DNA from: Nitrososphaerota archaeon
Lineage (GTDB): Archaea; Thermoproteota; Nitrososphaeria; Nitrososphaerales; Nitrosopumilaceae
Direction: 5' to 3'
DNA length: 12,146 nucleotides
Assembly (NCBI GenBank): GCA_022573065.1
Contig: JACZUQ010000018.1
Span: forward strand, 1 to 12,146
Made by a program: the position numbers and the translations under genes. The notes below the pieces were generated by a model. That model made no database searches and was not told where the DNA came from. It saw only the letters and a program-made list of their open reading frames with translations. Each line of letters opens with the position of its first letter. The first letter of the stretch is position 1. Positions 1-6,965 of this stretch are shown piece by piece.

Positions 1-760
1 GTATTGAAGCAAGAATAAAAATAATTCCTGTTACCATCGTAAAAATTCTAATGAATCCACCCGGTGTAGGTTTTGACCAACTTGCCCAAGCTCTGTCTAT
101 ATCAAATGCTCTAATTAGAAATGCAGCGCCAAGAATGCTAACTAAAACTGCAAAAATTTCTGCCGTATAATCAAAAACAGTTGCTATTCCACCGATCAAA
201 AGTAAAATCCCTGGAACACCTAAGAAAAATTTAGAATATTTTGAATCATAAGCAATCATTTTCAAGTATTTTCCAAATACTGCATACGAATACTCAACAC
301 TTCTACTAACACGCATCACTACTCGTTGTACTGAAACAACTGGGAGAATATTCTGTATTATTGGAATAACACTTTCATCATCTTCACCATCAGATACAAT
401 TACTGCTCCATTTGCTGAAAATTTTTCTAAGGTTTGTCGAATCTCTCGTGCAATTTTCTCATCTGCTTGAACTCCACGATTTGCAACTCCTGCAACTGTA
501 ATAATTTCTGCTTGATAGCCTTTACTTACTAAATCTTCATATGTTTTAATGGCATAGAAAATTGAATTCGAATCTGCATCTTCTGGATCTTCTAAGGCAA
601 GTCTTTGTGCTGCTTCTATACACGCGTTTCTTCCAAAAACAGGTGTAGCAATTCCTGCCTTATCTCCTACATCATTATCTCTATCAACACAGATTACAAG
701 GAGTTTATTTGCTGAAGAAGTTTTGATGTCCTTTTCGAGCTTTCCAGATTTTTGAGACAC
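1..760 (-). CDS. DUF373 family membrane protein, partial (C-terminus beyond left edge)
   Basis: This is an archaeal DUF373 protein of unknown function. 253 codons are visible on the minus strand and the frame is still open at base 2, so the C-terminus lies outside the window. The N-terminal soluble part (about residues 20-175) begins with a strand followed by CVDRDNDVGDKAG, the family's signature, and later shows SDGEDDESVIP. From about residue 180 come at least three hydrophobic segments separated by short loops (one has WASWSKPTPGG). I chose the GTG at 760 because a TATA-like stretch (784-791) lies 24-31 bases upstream; a GTG at 775 in the same frame is an alternative and would add five residues. 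The gene follows the 843-1337 gene on the same strand after an 82-base gap. Family assignment is from remembered motifs; no biochemical role is known to me. Confidence 0.85.
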   Translation of the reverse strand, partial: MSQKSGKLEKDIKTSSANKLLVICVDRDNDVGDKAGIATPVFGRNACIEAAQRLALEDPEDADSNSIFYAIKTYEDLVSKGYQAEIITVAGVANRGVQADEKIAREIRQTLEKFSANGAVIVSDGEDDESVIPIIQNILPVVSVQRVVMRVSRSVEYSYAVFGKYLKMIAYDSKYSKFFLGVPGILLLIGGIATVFDYTAEIFAVLVSILGAAFLIRAFDIDRAWASWSKPTPGGFIRIFTMVTGIIFILASI

Positions 761-842
761 TATAATTCCTATCACGAAGTTTGTTTTTAATGATTTCCCA
801 CTTTAGCAAATAGTACAGTTAGGATTTGAGACTTAAACTCTA

Positions 843-1337
843 TTATGGCCTGGATTGATCTGATGCCTTTGCTAATACCTCAGAATTTTTTTTGAACGAA
901 TCTATTTTTTTAATAACATCTGGCATATCATTAGTTTTTTCTTCACTAATCATTGTTGCAACAATTATAGTCTCTCGAATTTGCGAATTAAATGTTTTTA
1001 GAGATTCAATATAATTAAGATAACTTTCATACCATTCTTCTGGTGCTTTACTTTCTACAAGTTGTATTATCTGAGAATTTACTTGAGATGAAGAAATCTC
1101 TGCAAGACTAATGTATTCCTTAGCAGTTATTTTTTCATCTAACATATTTTGGAATTGTCCATTAATTTCATTGTTTAGAGCTGAATGAATTTTTTTTATA
1201 TTATCCAAATGTACTTCGAAATCAGAAATTACAATTTTTGTTTCAATATTTTGTGGAATTAACCATACCAGAAAACTTGCAGCAGTGATTGTAGCTAAAA
1301 TTATTCCAGTTAGGGCAATTCCTTTTTTTGTTGCCAA
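843..1337 (-). CDS. membrane-anchored helical protein, unknown function
   Basis: I do not recognise this 164-residue protein. A short basic N-terminus (MATKKG) precedes one hydrophobic segment at about residues 8-27, so it is either a signal anchor or an uncleaved export signal. The remaining 135 residues are rich in Glu, Lys, Ile, Ser and Asn with no Cys, and look mostly helical, possibly four-helix-bundle or coiled-coil-like, and would lie outside the cytoplasmic membrane if the usual positive-inside rule holds. The start is a TTG at 1337; an in-frame TAA lies immediately before it, and the next Met is past residue 60, after the anchor. A TATA-like box at 1361-1370 sits 24-33 bases upstream, the spacing expected for a leaderless transcript. 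It precedes the DUF373 gene on the same strand and may share its transcript. Confidence 0.72.
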   Translation of the reverse strand: MATKKGIALTGIILATITAASFLVWLIPQNIETKIVISDFEVHLDNIKKIHSALNNEINGQFQNMLDEKITAKEYISLAEISSSQVNSQIIQLVESKAPEEWYESYLNYIESLKTFNSQIRETIIVATMISEEKTNDMPDVIKKIDSFKKNSEVLAKASDQSRP

Positions 1338-1360
1338 TTAATCTTCATTGAATTATAGTA

Positions 1361-1370
1361 GTTTATAATT
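1361..1370 (-). promoter_or_regulatory. TATA-like box for the 843-1337 gene
   Basis: On the minus strand this reads as an AATTATAAAC box. It lies 24-33 bases upstream of the TTG at 1337, so transcription would begin at or very near the start codon. Seen by eye; no transcript data. Confidence 0.45.
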
Positions 1371-1542
1371 ACCTATGATAATTCTAAATTTCATCATTTT
1401 TTTAACTAATTTCTATGAATCATGATCAAATCTAAATCTTTGAAAAAGTTACTAAAATTTTTCCATTTTATATAAAAATTATTCGTAAAATTTTTAAAAA
1501 TAGATTCTAAAATTTACAGTCATCTCGTGTATAGTTAAATTT

Positions 1543-1550
1543 TTTTTATA
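1543..1550 (+). promoter_or_regulatory. TATA-like box for the DUF5679-like gene
   Basis: A T-rich run ending in TTTTTATA lies 40-47 bases before the ATG at 1590. If transcription starts about 25 bases downstream of the box, the leader would be about 15-20 bases. A perfect palindrome TTTTATATAAAA at 1466-1477, further upstream in the same 252-base divergent region, is another possible box. The rest of 1338-1589 shows only AT-rich sequence. Confidence 0.35.
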
Positions 1551-1589
1551 GCTTCTTCCTAAATAGAACTTAGTTTTTGATTTCTTATA

Positions 1590-1733
1590 ATGGTAACAGC
1601 ATACTGCCTTAAATGCAGAAAAAAAGTAGAAATGAAAGATCCAAAAGAAGTTACATTAAAAAATGGACGACCTGCTGCAAAGGGAACCTGCCCAGATTGT
1701 GGAACTACTGTTTTTCGTATTGGAAAAATGTAA
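1590..1733 (+). CDS. 47-residue zinc-ribbon protein, DUF5679-like
   Basis: A short complete gene of 47 residues, easy to miss by length filters. It encodes two CxxC pairs (C6/C9 as CLKC and C34/C37 as CPDC) that would bind one zinc ion as a ribbon. Between them is the segment EVTLKNGRPAAKGTC, and the protein ends GTTVFRIGKM. This pattern (two knuckles about 25 residues apart, a VTLKNGRPA core, a FRIGK tail) matches the small DUF5679 family as I remember it, which also occurs fused to other proteins, including some topoisomerases. Its own function is unknown; nucleic-acid binding is a reasonable guess. It starts with ATG and is followed 56 bases later by aIF2-beta, which appears to have its own promoter. 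Confidence 0.85.
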   Translation: MVTAYCLKCRKKVEMKDPKEVTLKNGRPAAKGTCPDCGTTVFRIGKM

Positions 1734-1757
1734 TCCAATTTTCTTTTTACACTAAAC

Positions 1758-1766
1758 CCATATAGG
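1758..1766 (+). promoter_or_regulatory. TATA-like box for aIF2-beta
   Basis: The sequence CCATATAGG lies 24-32 bases upstream of the ATG at 1790, fitting a leaderless transcript. It is framed by ACCC and GGGT, a small inverted repeat with a 5-base AT centre that could also be read as a regulator half-site pair. The spacing supports choosing ATG 1790 rather than an in-frame ATG at 1772, which would lie only a few bases past the box. Confidence 0.45.
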
Positions 1767-1789
1767 GTAAGGTGTTTTTTGTATTTTCG

Positions 1790-2209
1790 ATGGCTACTGA
1801 TTATGAAAAATTACTAAAACGTATTGAAGGTAATCTGAATGAAACCAAAAAAGGTACAGAAAAACGATTTGAATTACCTATTGTTGATATAATGTGGGAA
1901 GGACAAAAAACATTTCTTCGTAATTTCTTAGATTTTCCCAAAGCACTTCGTCGTGATCCTGAAAAAATTCTTCAATATCTCTCTAAAGAGTTTGCCGTTC
2001 CTGCAGAACGAATGGGTGAAAAAGCAATATTTGTTGGAAAACGAGATCCAGCAGATTTTTCTCGTTTATTTAAAATTTATTTTAAAGATTATGTTGAATG
2101 TCCTACTTGTAAAAGTCCTGATACAAAGATAGAAAAAGAAAAAAGAATTTCATTTTTAATTTGTGAAGCCTGTGGTGCTAAATCTCCATTGATAGGAAAA
2201 TATGCATAA
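1790..2209 (+). CDS. translation initiation factor aIF2 subunit beta
   Basis: The beta subunit of the heterotrimeric factor that brings initiator Met-tRNA to the archaeal 30S subunit. The 139 residues match the usual archaeal length: a short N-terminal helix that contacts the gamma subunit (MATDYEKLLKRIE), the alpha-beta core (about 28-100, with FRDF-type segment TFLRNFLDFPKALRRDPEKI), and a C-terminal zinc ribbon with C104, C107, C125 and C128. I chose ATG 1790 over the in-frame ATG at 1772: the six extra residues (MFFVFS) are unlike the family start, and the TATA-like box at 1758-1766 spaces correctly for 1790. The stop overlaps the next ATG as TAATG, so DUF424 is probably translated by reinitiation. 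Confidence 0.95.
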   Translation: MATDYEKLLKRIEGNLNETKKGTEKRFELPIVDIMWEGQKTFLRNFLDFPKALRRDPEKILQYLSKEFAVPAERMGEKAIFVGKRDPADFSRLFKIYFKDYVECPTCKSPDTKIEKEKRISFLICEACGAKSPLIGKYA

Positions 2210-2505
2210 TGTTATTTTCTGTACGTATTACAAATCATCAAAATAAATTGATGTTAAACATATGTGATTCTTCTTTACTTGGGAAAAAAATTGTTGATGA
2301 TAAAGTTACAATGAATATAAGCAAAAGCTATTACTGTGAACGCTTTGTAGAAAAAAAAGAAGCCCAAAATCTTTTAAAAAAATGTTCTTCAATTAACATG
2401 GTTGGAAAAGAAACAGTTTCTCTATCAGTTAGTTTAGGAATTGGTTCACAACAAGCAATCAAAGAAATTGATGGTATTCCTTTTCTACTCATTTTCAAAA
2501 TGTAA
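2209..2505 (+). CDS. DUF424 family protein
   Basis: A 98-residue archaeal protein of the DUF424 family, function not established. Recognisable features are the opening strand MLFSVRI, the CDSSLLGKKI segment, ISKSYYCERFVEKKEAQNLLKKCSSINMVGKETVSLSVSLG in the middle, and a hydrophobic terminal strand after IDGIPFL. It is soluble with no membrane segment or metal motif. The start overlaps the aIF2-beta stop by one base (TAATG). From memory, DUF424 genes are often near aIF2-beta in archaeal genomes, which points to a role in translation or ribosome assembly; that is inference from context only. The family assignment is from pattern resemblance. Confidence 0.82.
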   Translation: MLFSVRITNHQNKLMLNICDSSLLGKKIVDDKVTMNISKSYYCERFVEKKEAQNLLKKCSSINMVGKETVSLSVSLGIGSQQAIKEIDGIPFLLIFKM

Positions 2506-2514
2506 AGCACCACA

Positions 2515-2522
2515 ATTATATA
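2515..2522 (+). promoter_or_regulatory. TATA-like box upstream of small ORF and RIO1
   Basis: ATTATATA lies 22-29 bases before the ATG at 2544, in the short gap after DUF424. If used, the transcript would begin almost at that ATG, which favours the small reading frame there being translated. A weaker TTTTAAAATA at 2651-2660 could serve RIO1 directly with a leader of roughly 15-20 bases. Confidence 0.4.
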
Positions 2523-2543
2523 CAAAAAATTACTATTCATATC

Positions 2544-2717
2544 ATGAAACAAAAAACATTAAATGAAAAAATAATAAAATCAGAGTCATGTTTACCAATT
2601 AACTATTGTATAATTCAATTATCAAAAAAAAATTATTATTTAATAAGGGATTTTAAAATACATGATAAAAAAAATTTATCTCGTTTAAGATTAGAAACAT
2701 GTCTTTTGATAATTTAA
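2544..2717 (+). CDS. possible 57-residue small protein upstream of RIO1
   Basis: An ATG-started frame of 57 codons fills the 193-base gap between DUF424 and RIO1 and overlaps the RIO1 start by 19 bases. The product is basic, with LNEKIIKSESCLPINYCIIQLSKKNYYLIRD-like alternation that would fit a small beta-containing fold; it has three Cys but no CxxC pair. I do not recognise a family, and it is not aIF1A, which I recall being near RIO1 in other archaea. Two points favour a real gene: the TATA-like box at 2515-2522 would put the transcript start at its ATG, and its end overlaps RIO1 as in the other coupled junctions of this cluster. Against it are the short length and AT-rich DNA in which chance frames are common. 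Confidence 0.4.
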   Translation: MKQKTLNEKIIKSESCLPINYCIIQLSKKNYYLIRDFKIHDKKNLSRLRLETCLLII

Positions 2718-3481
2718 ACGAAGAATTTGAATCAAAAATTCAAAATAAACTAGATCAAAAGTTAAAACGAAGGAAACTCTTTGATGGTTTTAAGAAAAAC
2801 AAAGTTGTCAACGAAGTTCTAGATAAATTAACAGTTATGGAATTATATAATTTGATTAAATCCAATGTTGTATTTTACATGAATGGAATTGTAAAAGCTG
2901 GAAAAGAATCTGTTGTCTTTTGGGCAAAAGGTGAAAATGATGAAGATCTAGCATTAAAAGTATATCTTGTATCTACATCAAATTTTAAAAAACGTATTCA
3001 GTATATTGTAGGAGACCCACGTTTTTCTAGAATAAAAAAAGGAACAAAAAATTTAGTATATCTTTGGGCACAAAAAGAATTCAGAAATTTATCACTATGT
3101 TATAAAAAAGGCATACCTGTGGTAAAACCCCTACATGTTTCTAAGAATATTCTTGTTATGGAGTTTATAGGCGAAGGTGGAACTCCCGCGAAAACCCTTT
3201 TGGAATCGCATATAGATCAACACGATTACGAATCCTCAATATCACTAATCAAAATGTTATACAATAAAGCAAAACTCGTACATGGTGATTTTTCTGAATA
3301 TAATATTTTTAAAACTGATAAGGGCTTGATACTTTTTGATCTTGGTTCTGCTGTAGATCTCAATCATCCAAATTCTAATGATTTTCTTAAAAGAGACATT
3401 AATAATATCACAAATTTCTTTGTAAAACGAGGTCTAACTGTTGAGCACCCCTCTGACGTATTGCGGAAGGTTACTAAATGA
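2699..3481 (+). CDS. rio1: RIO1-type serine kinase/ATPase
   Basis: A 260-residue atypical kinase of the RIO1 family, which acts as an ATP-dependent switch in late 30S subunit maturation. The RIO fold is complete: an N-terminal helical region, a nucleotide loop IVKAGKESVVF (64-74), the ATP-contacting lysine K87 in ALKVYLV, the RIO-specific segment around YIVGDPRFSRI, the hinge NILVMEFIG (150-158), the catalytic loop HGDFSEYNIF with D197 and N202, the metal-binding aspartate D214 in LFDLGSAV, and the conserved HP..N.FLKRDINNITNFF ending. The HGDFSEYNI signature is diagnostic. It starts at ATG 2699 inside the small upstream frame and its TGA overlaps the KH gene start as ATGA, so the two are likely translated together. 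Length is normal for archaeal RIO1. Confidence 0.95.
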   Translation: MSFDNLNEEFESKIQNKLDQKLKRRKLFDGFKKNKVVNEVLDKLTVMELYNLIKSNVVFYMNGIVKAGKESVVFWAKGENDEDLALKVYLVSTSNFKKRIQYIVGDPRFSRIKKGTKNLVYLWAQKEFRNLSLCYKKGIPVVKPLHVSKNILVMEFIGEGGTPAKTLLESHIDQHDYESSISLIKMLYNKAKLVHGDFSEYNIFKTDKGLILFDLGSAVDLNHPNSNDFLKRDINNITNFFVKRGLTVEHPSDVLRKVTK

Positions 3482-4047
3482 GTTTTGAAAAATTAATTCG
3501 AATTCCAGTAGATAGGATTGGTGTCCTTATTGGAAAATCGGGTCAGATAAAATCAAAAATTGAACAAGCTTGTTCTGTGAAATTAGAAATCGATAGTGAA
3601 ACTGGAGAAACAATGATCAGTGGAATTGGAAAAATTGATGATATTCAACCATTTAAGGCAATGGAAATTGTAACTGCGATTGGTCGAGGTTTTTCGCCAG
3701 AGAATGCAATGCGATTACTAAAAGGAGAAAATGCATTACATGTAATAGATTTGAGAGAATTTGTTGGAAAATCTCCTGCACAAGTTGAAAGGATAAAAGG
3801 GAGAATTATTGGAGAAGGTGGTAAGGCGAGGACAACTATGGAAAACCTAAGTGGAACAATTATTTCTGTTTATGGTAGAACTGTTTCAATTATTGGTTCA
3901 CCAACACAACTTAAACTTGCAGTTACTGCAATAACTTCTCTTTCAGGAGGAAGTATGCATGGTTCAGTTTACAGTAAACTAGAGTCAGCAAGAAGACGAA
4001 ACAAACTAGAAAAATTACAACTGTGGGAAAATCAAAATGTCTTCTAA
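3478..4047 (+). CDS. KH-domain ribosome maturation protein (Dim2/Pno1-like)
   Basis: A 189-residue RNA-binding protein with two KH domains, the archaeal counterpart of eukaryotic Dim2/Pno1, which binds near the 3' end of small-subunit rRNA during its processing. The first KH domain (about 4-75) carries the loop GKSG at 19-22, the second (about 86-155) carries GEGG at 112-115 within RIKGRIIGEGGKARTTMENLSG. Both GxxG loops are intact, so both domains could in principle bind RNA. The C-terminus is a basic helix (KLESARRRNKLEKLQ). It starts within the RIO1 stop (ATGA) and its end overlaps TopoVI-B by 11 bases. In eukaryotes Dim2 and Rio1 act on the same pre-40S particle, so the pairing is functionally coherent. 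Confidence 0.9.
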   Translation: MSFEKLIRIPVDRIGVLIGKSGQIKSKIEQACSVKLEIDSETGETMISGIGKIDDIQPFKAMEIVTAIGRGFSPENAMRLLKGENALHVIDLREFVGKSPAQVERIKGRIIGEGGKARTTMENLSGTIISVYGRTVSIIGSPTQLKLAVTAITSLSGGSMHGSVYSKLESARRRNKLEKLQLWENQNVF

Positions 4048-5875
4048 CGATTCTTTTATTCAAATATCTCCAAGCGAATTTTTTTATAAAAACCGTGATC
4101 TTGCAGGATTCAGTAATCCTTCAAGATCTCTTTATACTGCTGTAAGAGAGTTTGTTGAAAATGCACTTGATGCATGTGATCAACATGGAATTCTTCCTGA
4201 TGTGCACTTAACTATAAAGGCAGTAGAACCTGAAAAACCAGACCCAAAACCATACATCCTCACGGTAAAAGATAATGGCCCAGGAATAGATTCAAAATAC
4301 GTTCCATTAGCTTTTGGGACAGTTCTTTATGGTTCAAAATTTGGATTAAAACAAGCTAGAGGAATGTTTGGACTTGGGGCAACAATGGCTATTCTGTATG
4401 GGCAAATTACTACTAACAAACCTGTTACTGTTAAGAGTTCAACTGATGGAAAAACTCAAGATGAATATGAATTACTTTTAGATATACAAAAAAATAAACC
4501 TGTAATATTAAAACACGAAACCAAAGAAATCTCAAAAACTGGTTTATCGGTCAGTATTTGTCTTGAAGGAGACTATTCAAAAGCTGGTGCAAAAATTCGA
4601 GATTATGTATACCAAACATCTCTTATCACCCCATATGCCACTGTCACTTTTGATGATCCTAAAGGAGAAAAATTCCGTTACACAAAAATTGTAAGGACTA
4701 TGCCTCCTGCTCCAACTATACTTAATCCACACCCATATGGCGTAGATGTTGAAACAATTAAAAGAATGGTTGAGGATTCAAAATTTTCTATTCCAACTGT
4801 TGACAATAAAACAATTGAAAAAGTTAGAACGGAACTAGGATTAAAGAAAAAAGATCTAAACTATTCTGAAATTATGAGCAGAGCTAAAAAACGTTGGTCA
4901 TCTCTATCAAGATATGTTAGAGTAGTAATTGCTGTAATGTCATTTCTAAAAATGGATTTTGATAAATTAAGCAAAATTCGAATTGATGATCTTGATATTT
5001 CAAGTGAAAAAATATCCTATTGGGATTTTGGAGAATCAAAATCATTTACTATTGACATGGATCCTGAAAGTGATTACTATAGACAACTTACAAATACTAC
5101 ACAAGGAGAAATGTTAGTAATATTTTTAACAAAAAGATTTCAAAGAGTTGGTAGAACAACTGCAGAAAAGTTTGCAGAGTTTGCAGGGTTTAAACCTGAA
5201 AAACGAATTGGAACTATGACAAATCAGGAACTTGTAAAACTTAGTGACGCGTTACAAAAATTTCCTACTTTCTTATCACCTGATCCAAAATGTCTTGCTC
5301 CTTTAGGTGCAGAACCTTTAGAAAAAGGAATGAAGGCTTTTTTTAATCCAGACTTTATTTCTGTAGTACAACGAGGCGCATCAGCTTATTCTGGATTCCC
5401 ATTTGTTGTTGAAATGGGAATTGCTTATGGTGGTGAAATTCCTTCTGGAGGTACTAAGGTATACAGATTTGCTAATAGAATTCCGTTACTTTATGATGAA
5501 GGAAGTGATGTTGTGTTAAAAGTTGTAAATGAAACTGATTGGGCTAGATACAAAATCAAAGGAGATCCTCCCCTAGTTATTGTTTCTCACATTTGTTCTA
5601 CAAAAATTCCCTATAAAACAGTGGGAAAAGAAAATGTTGCAGATAGGCCAGAGATTGAAAGAGAATTAAGACTAGCTTTACAATTTTTATCACGAAAATT
5701 AGCTTCATACATGTCAAAAAGAGGACAGGCTGAAATGGAAAAAAAGAGAGCAAATCTTTACTTAAAATATATCCCACTTGTTGCTCAGTTCTGCACAGAG
5801 CTTTCAGGCAAAAAAAAGGAGCCAGATTATAAAAAAATACTAAAGGAGGCAGTACCAGTTGAAACAAAAATCTAA
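4037..5875 (+). CDS. top6B: DNA topoisomerase VI subunit B
   Basis: The ATPase subunit of the archaeal type IIB topoisomerase, which relaxes and decatenates DNA by passing one duplex through another with subunit A. The GHKL ATPase domain (about 10-230) shows VREFVENALDACD with metal-ligand N42, DNGPGI at 79-84 (D79), and the lid GMFGLGA at 109-115. The PHPYGVD segment is at 231-237. The helix-two-turns-helix region follows only at about 365-425 (KRFQRVGRTTAEKFAEFAG), and the transducer domain runs to about 590 (SGFPFVVEMGIAYGG; STKIPYKTVGKE at 521-532 with the likely switch lysine). Residues about 245-355 look like an insertion absent from Sulfolobus-type enzymes, which I recall as roughly 530 residues against 612 here. 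The start overlaps the KH gene by 11 bases. Confidence 0.96.
   Translation: MSSNDSFIQISPSEFFYKNRDLAGFSNPSRSLYTAVREFVENALDACDQHGILPDVHLTIKAVEPEKPDPKPYILTVKDNGPGIDSKYVPLAFGTVLYGSKFGLKQARGMFGLGATMAILYGQITTNKPVTVKSSTDGKTQDEYELLLDIQKNKPVILKHETKEISKTGLSVSICLEGDYSKAGAKIRDYVYQTSLITPYATVTFDDPKGEKFRYTKIVRTMPPAPTILNPHPYGVDVETIKRMVEDSKFSIPTVDNKTIEKVRTELGLKKKDLNYSEIMSRAKKRWSSLSRYVRVVIAVMSFLKMDFDKLSKIRIDDLDISSEKISYWDFGESKSFTIDMDPESDYYRQLTNTTQGEMLVIFLTKRFQRVGRTTAEKFAEFAGFKPEKRIGTMTNQELVKLSDALQKFPTFLSPDPKCLAPLGAEPLEKGMKAFFNPDFISVVQRGASAYSGFPFVVEMGIAYGGEIPSGGTKVYRFANRIPLLYDEGSDVVLKVVNETDWARYKIKGDPPLVIVSHICSTKIPYKTVGKENVADRPEIERELRLALQFLSRKLASYMSKRGQAEMEKKRANLYLKYIPLVAQFCTELSGKKKEPDYKKILKEAVPVETKI
5845..5849 (+). 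promoter_or_regulatory. Shine-Dalgarno site for TopoVI subunit A
   Basis: GGAGG, preceded by AAA, lies inside the TopoVI-B coding sequence and 9 bases before the TTG at 5859. It is one of only two clear sites of this type that I saw in the window, and it decides the TTG start of subunit A, which otherwise lacks an ATG in this position. Confidence 0.75.
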
Positions 5876-6965
5876 AAAATCAACAAAAAAATCTACTGAG
5901 GAAAGAAGAAGGACGCTAGTAGAATTATTAAAAAATAAAGGAACTGAAATTTATGAAGAACTTGATAAAGGGAATTTTCCCTCTTTTTCGGTTCCTAGTA
6001 GGTCTGTTAGTAACATAGTCTATGATAAACAATTACGTCAGTACATACTTGGTTCAAATGTGAGTTTAAGAAGCTCAAGAAATATGTCTCAACTTCGTTC
6101 ATTTACACAGTTGATGTGGTTAGCATTTTTTGCTAATAGATTAGTAAATGAAAAAAAATCATCAACACTCAGAGACATATATTATTCCTCTCAAGCTTTT
6201 GAAGTTGATTTTGAAGATCAACCTGAATCTGATAACATTATTGTAGACCTTGAGGCAGTTTTAAGAAGACCTCGAGAGGATTTACATATTTTTCCTGAAG
6301 AAAGAAGCAGTGTTTTTGGTGATCTAGTAATAGAATACACTGTTCCAGGTTATGAAGGAAAGCGATCTAATCTTTCAGATCATCCTGATGGTTATCTTAT
6401 TGGACCTAGTTTGAGTAGTGCAGAACTTGTTGAAACCAGTGCTGAATTAGTAATTGCAATAGAGAAAGGTGGATTATTTACACGATTTGTAGAAGAAAAG
6501 GTGCACAAAAAATTCAAAGCGATCATTGTTGATACAGCAGGACAAGCTCCTCGTTCAACAAGAAATCTGCTAAGAAGATTACATGATGAAATGGGATTGC
6601 CAGTAGTAATTTTAACTGACGGCGATGTTTATGGAGAACATATTGCAATGGTAATTAAATCAGGCTCTGCAAATGCTGCCCATCTTAGAGAGCTAACCGT
6701 ACCTGATGCAAAATGGCTTGGTGTATGGGCATCTGATATTGAAAAATATAAACTACCTACGATTCCAATGACAGAATCTGATATCAAAAGAATTAATGAT
6801 TTGCTAAAAGATCCAAGATATCAAGAAGGTAATTGGAAAAAACAACTTGAAATATTTAAAAAAATAAAACGAAAAGCAGAGCTTGAGGCATTTTCAAAAT
6901 ATGGATTAACACACATTACTGACAAATATCTTCCAGAAAAACTAGAATTAGCTAAGAGCCTATAG
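5859..6965 (+). CDS. top6A: DNA topoisomerase VI subunit A (Spo11-like)
   Basis: The DNA-cleaving subunit of topoisomerase VI, homologous to eukaryotic Spo11. The 368 residues match the usual length. After a basic Lys/Ser-rich tail comes the winged-helix 5Y-CAP domain with LRDIYYSSQAF; the second tyrosine, Y109, is the expected nucleophile by analogy with Spo11. The Toprim domain follows with E202 in IAIEKGG and the DxD pair D254/D256 in LTDGDVYGEHI, which bind magnesium. The family's C-terminal LGVWASDIEKYKLPTIPMTESDIKR segment is present. The start is a TTG with a strong GGAGG 9 bases upstream, overlapping the last 17 bases of subunit B, so the two subunits are probably made in coupled amounts. 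The stop abuts the stop of the convergent minus-strand gene. Confidence 0.96.
   Translation: MKQKSKKSTKKSTEERRRTLVELLKNKGTEIYEELDKGNFPSFSVPSRSVSNIVYDKQLRQYILGSNVSLRSSRNMSQLRSFTQLMWLAFFANRLVNEKKSSTLRDIYYSSQAFEVDFEDQPESDNIIVDLEAVLRRPREDLHIFPEERSSVFGDLVIEYTVPGYEGKRSNLSDHPDGYLIGPSLSSAELVETSAELVIAIEKGGLFTRFVEEKVHKKFKAIIVDTAGQAPRSTRNLLRRLHDEMGLPVVILTDGDVYGEHIAMVIKSGSANAAHLRELTVPDAKWLGVWASDIEKYKLPTIPMTESDIKRINDLLKDPRYQEGNWKKQLEIFKKIKRKAELEAFSKYGLTHITDKYLPEKLELAKSL

Noticed and set aside
1338..1589. A non-coding RNA in the 252-base divergent gap
   Set aside because: I see only AT-rich sequence with promoter-like boxes and a short TTTTATATAAAA palindrome, and no GC-richer folded segment as expected for a structured RNA in such DNA.
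1755..1769. ACCC-ATATA-GGGT inverted repeat as a repressor operator
   Set aside because: The arms are only four bases and the centre is at TATA-box spacing, so a promoter element explains it more simply; operator function cannot be excluded.
1772..1789. In-frame ATG at 1772 as start of aIF2-beta
   Set aside because: The extra MFFVFS is unlike the family N-terminus, and the TATA-like box at 1758-1766 spaces correctly for ATG 1790 only.
2331..2552. Minus-strand open frame opposite DUF424
   Set aside because: It is antisense to a recognised gene, has no family resemblance and looks like a shadow of AT-rich coding sequence.
5598..5867. Minus-strand open frame opposite the TopoVI-B C-terminus
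   Set aside because: Phe/Leu-rich translation is what the antisense of a Lys/Glu-rich region gives; it lies wholly within a certain gene.
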